DNA from: Chryseobacterium sp. W4I1 | GTDB lineage: Bacteria; Bacteroidota; Bacteroidia; Flavobacteriales; Weeksellaceae | DNA length: 64,000 bases | NCBI RefSeq assembly: GCF_030816115.1 | Contig: NZ_JAUSXQ010000001.1 | Span: forward strand, 4,259,001 to 4,323,000 | Direction of reading: 5' to 3' | Shown here: piece by piece, positions 61,943 through 64,000 of the stretch | Layout of the letters: each line of letters begins with the position of its first letter | Position numbering within the stretch: position 1 is the first letter of the stretch | Notes under the pieces: model-generated | Seen by the model: the letters and a program-made list of their open reading frames with translations, nothing else | What the model was told of the DNA's origin: nothing | The model's database searches: none | Made by a program: the position numbers and the translations under genes

Positions 61943-63889
61943 ATGATAAAGAGGTTTTTTATTTTGTCCAGTTTATGTATGGTTTTGGGTGTATCTGCCC
62001 AGAGCTCACACACCGTTGTAAAAGGAGATAATCCTTATAATATTGCAAAAAAATACGGGATAACTGTAGATGAATTGTTAAAGCTGAATCCTAAATTCAA
62101 AGACGGTAAGCTGGCAATTGGTGACGTTCTTACCGTAAAAGGGGAAAAACAAACAGTTGTAGTTTCCAAACCTGCAGCAGTTGAAAGCGTGAAGCCCAAT
62201 CTTGCAGGCCAGAAAGTTGGAAAAATTATTTTACAGCCTAAACAGACCGTTTACGGAATTACAAAGCAATACCGTATCTCCGAAACAGATCTTAGAAAAC
62301 TGAATCCTGATCTTGATAACCATAGAAAAATTGGTGATGAGATCACTTTACCACTCGACAGCATTAAAAAATATGGCGGAGACCAGCAGGTTGCTCAGGT
62401 AACGGTAGATGCTAAACCGGCAGAACCGCATAGCGCAACCCCTGCAACAGCATCTGTAGACGGAGCCACGTATGTCATTCAGGCCAAAGATAATTACTAC
62501 AGAATAACAAAACAGTTTGGAATCAGCCAGCAGGAATTATATGCCTTAAATCCTGGATTGGAAGAAAAAGGATTGAAGCCGGGCGAAACCATTATTGTAA
62601 AAAATGTCAAAACGGATACCAATTCAGTCGCTGAGCCGGTAAATCCGAAAACAAAAATAGACTCAGGAAACGATAAATCCACAACCGAAACTGCTACAAC
62701 TGCAACGGCTGATGATTTTGTGACCTATACTGTGCAGCAGGGAGACACCGTTTTCTCTATTGTCAACAAATTTGGAATTTCAATAGACGAACTGATCGCA
62801 CTGAATCCTGATCTTTCCAAAGGACTGAAAACAGGAATGGTTTTAAAGATCAAAAAGCAGGATCCGGCTTACATAAAGAAAAGCGGAGATGCATTAAGTG
62901 TTGTTTTAATGCTTCCTTTCGGGTATAGTACCAACGAAACCCAATACAGAGGGATGGCACTGGATTTCCTTACCGGGGCAAAACTGGCTATTGAAAGAAA
63001 TGCCAGAGGAGGTCAGAAACTTGATGTCAAAATTGTAGATTCAGGAAACGAGGCTTCATTTAAAAACTCAATGACCCAGATCAATCCGGATAATACAGAT
63101 CTTATCATTGGTCCATTCTTTAAATCCAATGTTATTGATGTCCTTGATTTTACTAAAAATCAGAAAATTCCGGTAGTTGCACCGTTTGCCAACTCCCCGG
63201 AACTGTACAATTACAGCAATTTGATCATTGTGGAAACCAATGACCAAACTTATGCAGATAAGATCATTGAGGAAGTAAAAACGGTCTATTCAGATCAGAA
63301 AATATACATAGTGGCAGACAGCAAAAAAGAAATTGCCAGCTATATTAAAGGGGGTCTTGAAAAAGCTGTTAAAAACCCTAATATAATTGTTGTGAACGCT
63401 CCTGCAGAAATCCAGCTGGATCAGAATATGATGACAGGACAGTCTGCTCCCGTTATTGCTATCCTGGCCAGTGATAATGATGCTGCCGGTGAAGCTTTTG
63501 CCAATAAAGTAGTAGCTCTTTCAAAAGAAGTGCAGGGAGTAAAAGCATTCAGTATGTATTATTCTCCGGTTTTCGAGAAAAAAGTAGATGAGCTTAGCCA
63601 GGCAAGTCTGGTCTATGTGATGGATAGAAAAATCAATACAGACGGAAATTTTGAAAAAGAGATTTTGGCTGCCTATAAAAGTAAATACTGCAAAACTCCT
63701 CCCAAATATGCCATCGTAGGTTTTGATGTTGTAAATGACATGTTGACCAGAGAAAACAGAAAAGGAGAGATATTTAAGCAGATGAATAAAGTTCAGACTC
63801 AGCTTGCTACCAAGTTTGAGTTTGTAAAATCCAAAGCAAACGGAGCTTATGTAAACACAGGATACCGTGTAATTAGATTAGTTCCTTAA
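61943..63889 (+). CDS. LysM repeat protein fused to a periplasmic-binding fold
   Basis: The 648-residue protein has a signal peptide (to about residue 20, GVSAQ). Four LysM-type modules follow at about 23-66, 95-137, 177-217 and 260-303, each with a (D/T)-x-(P/V/Y)-Y/F-x-I start and L-x-x-LNP core, separated by Pro/Thr linkers. From about 318 a type I periplasmic-binding fold begins (SVVLMLPFGYSTNETQYRGMALDFLTGAKLAIERN, DLIIGPFFKSNVIDVLDF, ISVV-like PVVAPFANS). LysM binds peptidoglycan; the binding domain resembles LivJ-type receptors. It probably sits in the periplasm on the cell wall. Ligand and role are unknown. Confidence 0.9.
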   Translation: MIKRFFILSSLCMVLGVSAQSSHTVVKGDNPYNIAKKYGITVDELLKLNPKFKDGKLAIGDVLTVKGEKQTVVVSKPAAVESVKPNLAGQKVGKIILQPKQTVYGITKQYRISETDLRKLNPDLDNHRKIGDEITLPLDSIKKYGGDQQVAQVTVDAKPAEPHSATPATASVDGATYVIQAKDNYYRITKQFGISQQELYALNPGLEEKGLKPGETIIVKNVKTDTNSVAEPVNPKTKIDSGNDKSTTETATTATADDFVTYTVQQGDTVFSIVNKFGISIDELIALNPDLSKGLKTGMVLKIKKQDPAYIKKSGDALSVVLMLPFGYSTNETQYRGMALDFLTGAKLAIERNARGGQKLDVKIVDSGNEASFKNSMTQINPDNTDLIIGPFFKSNVIDVLDFTKNQKIPVVAPFANSPELYNYSNLIIVETNDQTYADKIIEEVKTVYSDQKIYIVADSKKEIASYIKGGLEKAVKNPNIIVVNAPAEIQLDQNMMTGQSAPVIAILASDNDAAGEAFANKVVALSKEVQGVKAFSMYYSPVFEKKVDELSQASLVYVMDRKINTDGNFEKEILAAYKSKYCKTPPKYAIVGFDVVNDMLTRENRKGEIFKQMNKVQTQLATKFEFVKSKANGAYVNTGYRVIRLVP

Positions 63890-63931
63890 CCGATTTATGC
63901 CTTTTTAAAGGAGTATTTTTAACATTATCTT

Positions 63932-63939
63932 TATATTTG
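63932..63939 (+). promoter_or_regulatory. -7 box TATATTTG before fabD
   Basis: TATATTTG fits the -7 consensus and lies 21 bases before the ATG at 63960. No upstream TTG is found at the usual spacing. Confidence 0.5.
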
Positions 63940-63959
63940 CATAATATTTAATTCATTAC

Positions 63960-64000
63960 ATGAAAGCACTTGTATTTCCTGGGCAGGGTTCTCAGTTCGT
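63960..64000 (+). CDS. fabD: Malonyl-CoA:ACP transacylase FabD (5' end only)
   Basis: Only the first codons lie in the window: MKALVFPGQGSQF. The PGQGSQ motif at the N-terminus is the family hallmark of FabD, which loads malonyl units onto ACP for fatty-acid synthesis. The rest of the gene is outside. Confidence 0.85.
   Translation, partial: MKALVFPGQGSQF

Noticed and set aside
63901..63931. Short palindrome CCTTTTTAAAGG after the LysM gene as terminator
   Set aside because: The possible stem is AT-rich with at most two G-C pairs and lies within the fabD promoter region; too weak to call.

Overview
The window is chromosomal DNA from a flavobacterium (Bacteroidota), most likely Chryseobacterium or a close Weeksellaceae relative. 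The DNA is AT-rich. Many genes are preceded by the Bacteroidota promoter form TTG-N17..19-TAnnTTTG. The window holds a SusC/SusD pair, the relic of a type IX secretion (T9SS) sorting domain, a bacillithiol gene (bshC) and a Porin_10-type outer-membrane protein. The genus is an inference; no rRNA gene is present.

Layout. 1-5.4 kb: the end of one lipoprotein-like gene and a complete one, peptidyl-tRNA hydrolase (pth), then a minus-strand module of two beta-carbonic anhydrases around a SulP bicarbonate/sulfate transporter. 5.6-48 kb: a large surface-polysaccharide locus. Its left part (5.7-22.3 kb) holds hexapeptide acyltransferases, GT4/GT2 glycosyltransferases, a methyltransferase and two lipid-like acyl supply sets: KAS III-ACP-reductase, and FkbH-like HAD protein-ACP-MaoC-reductase. 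It also holds two pairs of MBOAT acyltransferase plus membrane-anchored SGNH protein, and a stand-alone acyltransferase 3. Its middle part (22.3-39 kb, all minus strand) holds many GT2 genes including tandem paralogues, asnB, two more acyltransferase-3 genes and an epimerase-like gene. Its right part (39-48 kb, minus strand) holds the ABC exporter wzm/wzt, genes for a dTDP-3-acylamino-3,6-dideoxyhexose (rfbA, rfbB, fdtA, fdtC-like, fdtB) and UDP-glucose dehydrogenase. 48-53 kb: the rimP-nusA-infB operon. 53-64 kb: a SusC/SusD pair, a secreted hypothetical protein, a porin, bshC, a LysM/periplasmic-binding protein and the first codons of fabD.

Reading the locus as one pathway: nucleotide sugars are made on the right and assembled by the glycosyltransferases in the middle. 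The product is exported by Wzm/Wzt, whose ATPase carries a C-terminal extension of the type that recognises the finished glycan. It is probably decorated with acyl groups delivered from acyl carrier proteins through the MBOAT/SGNH pairs. That last arrangement resembles the Dlt system and is the most interesting hypothesis in the window.

Five minus-strand genes of the polysaccharide locus (three glycosyltransferases, the fdtC-like acyltransferase and ugd) each carry one apparent extra base, always consistent with an added A on the coding strand. All five can be restored by removing one base. They are annotated as disrupted genes; true decay and sequence error cannot be told apart here. I saw no tRNA, rRNA, CRISPR array or insertion sequence.
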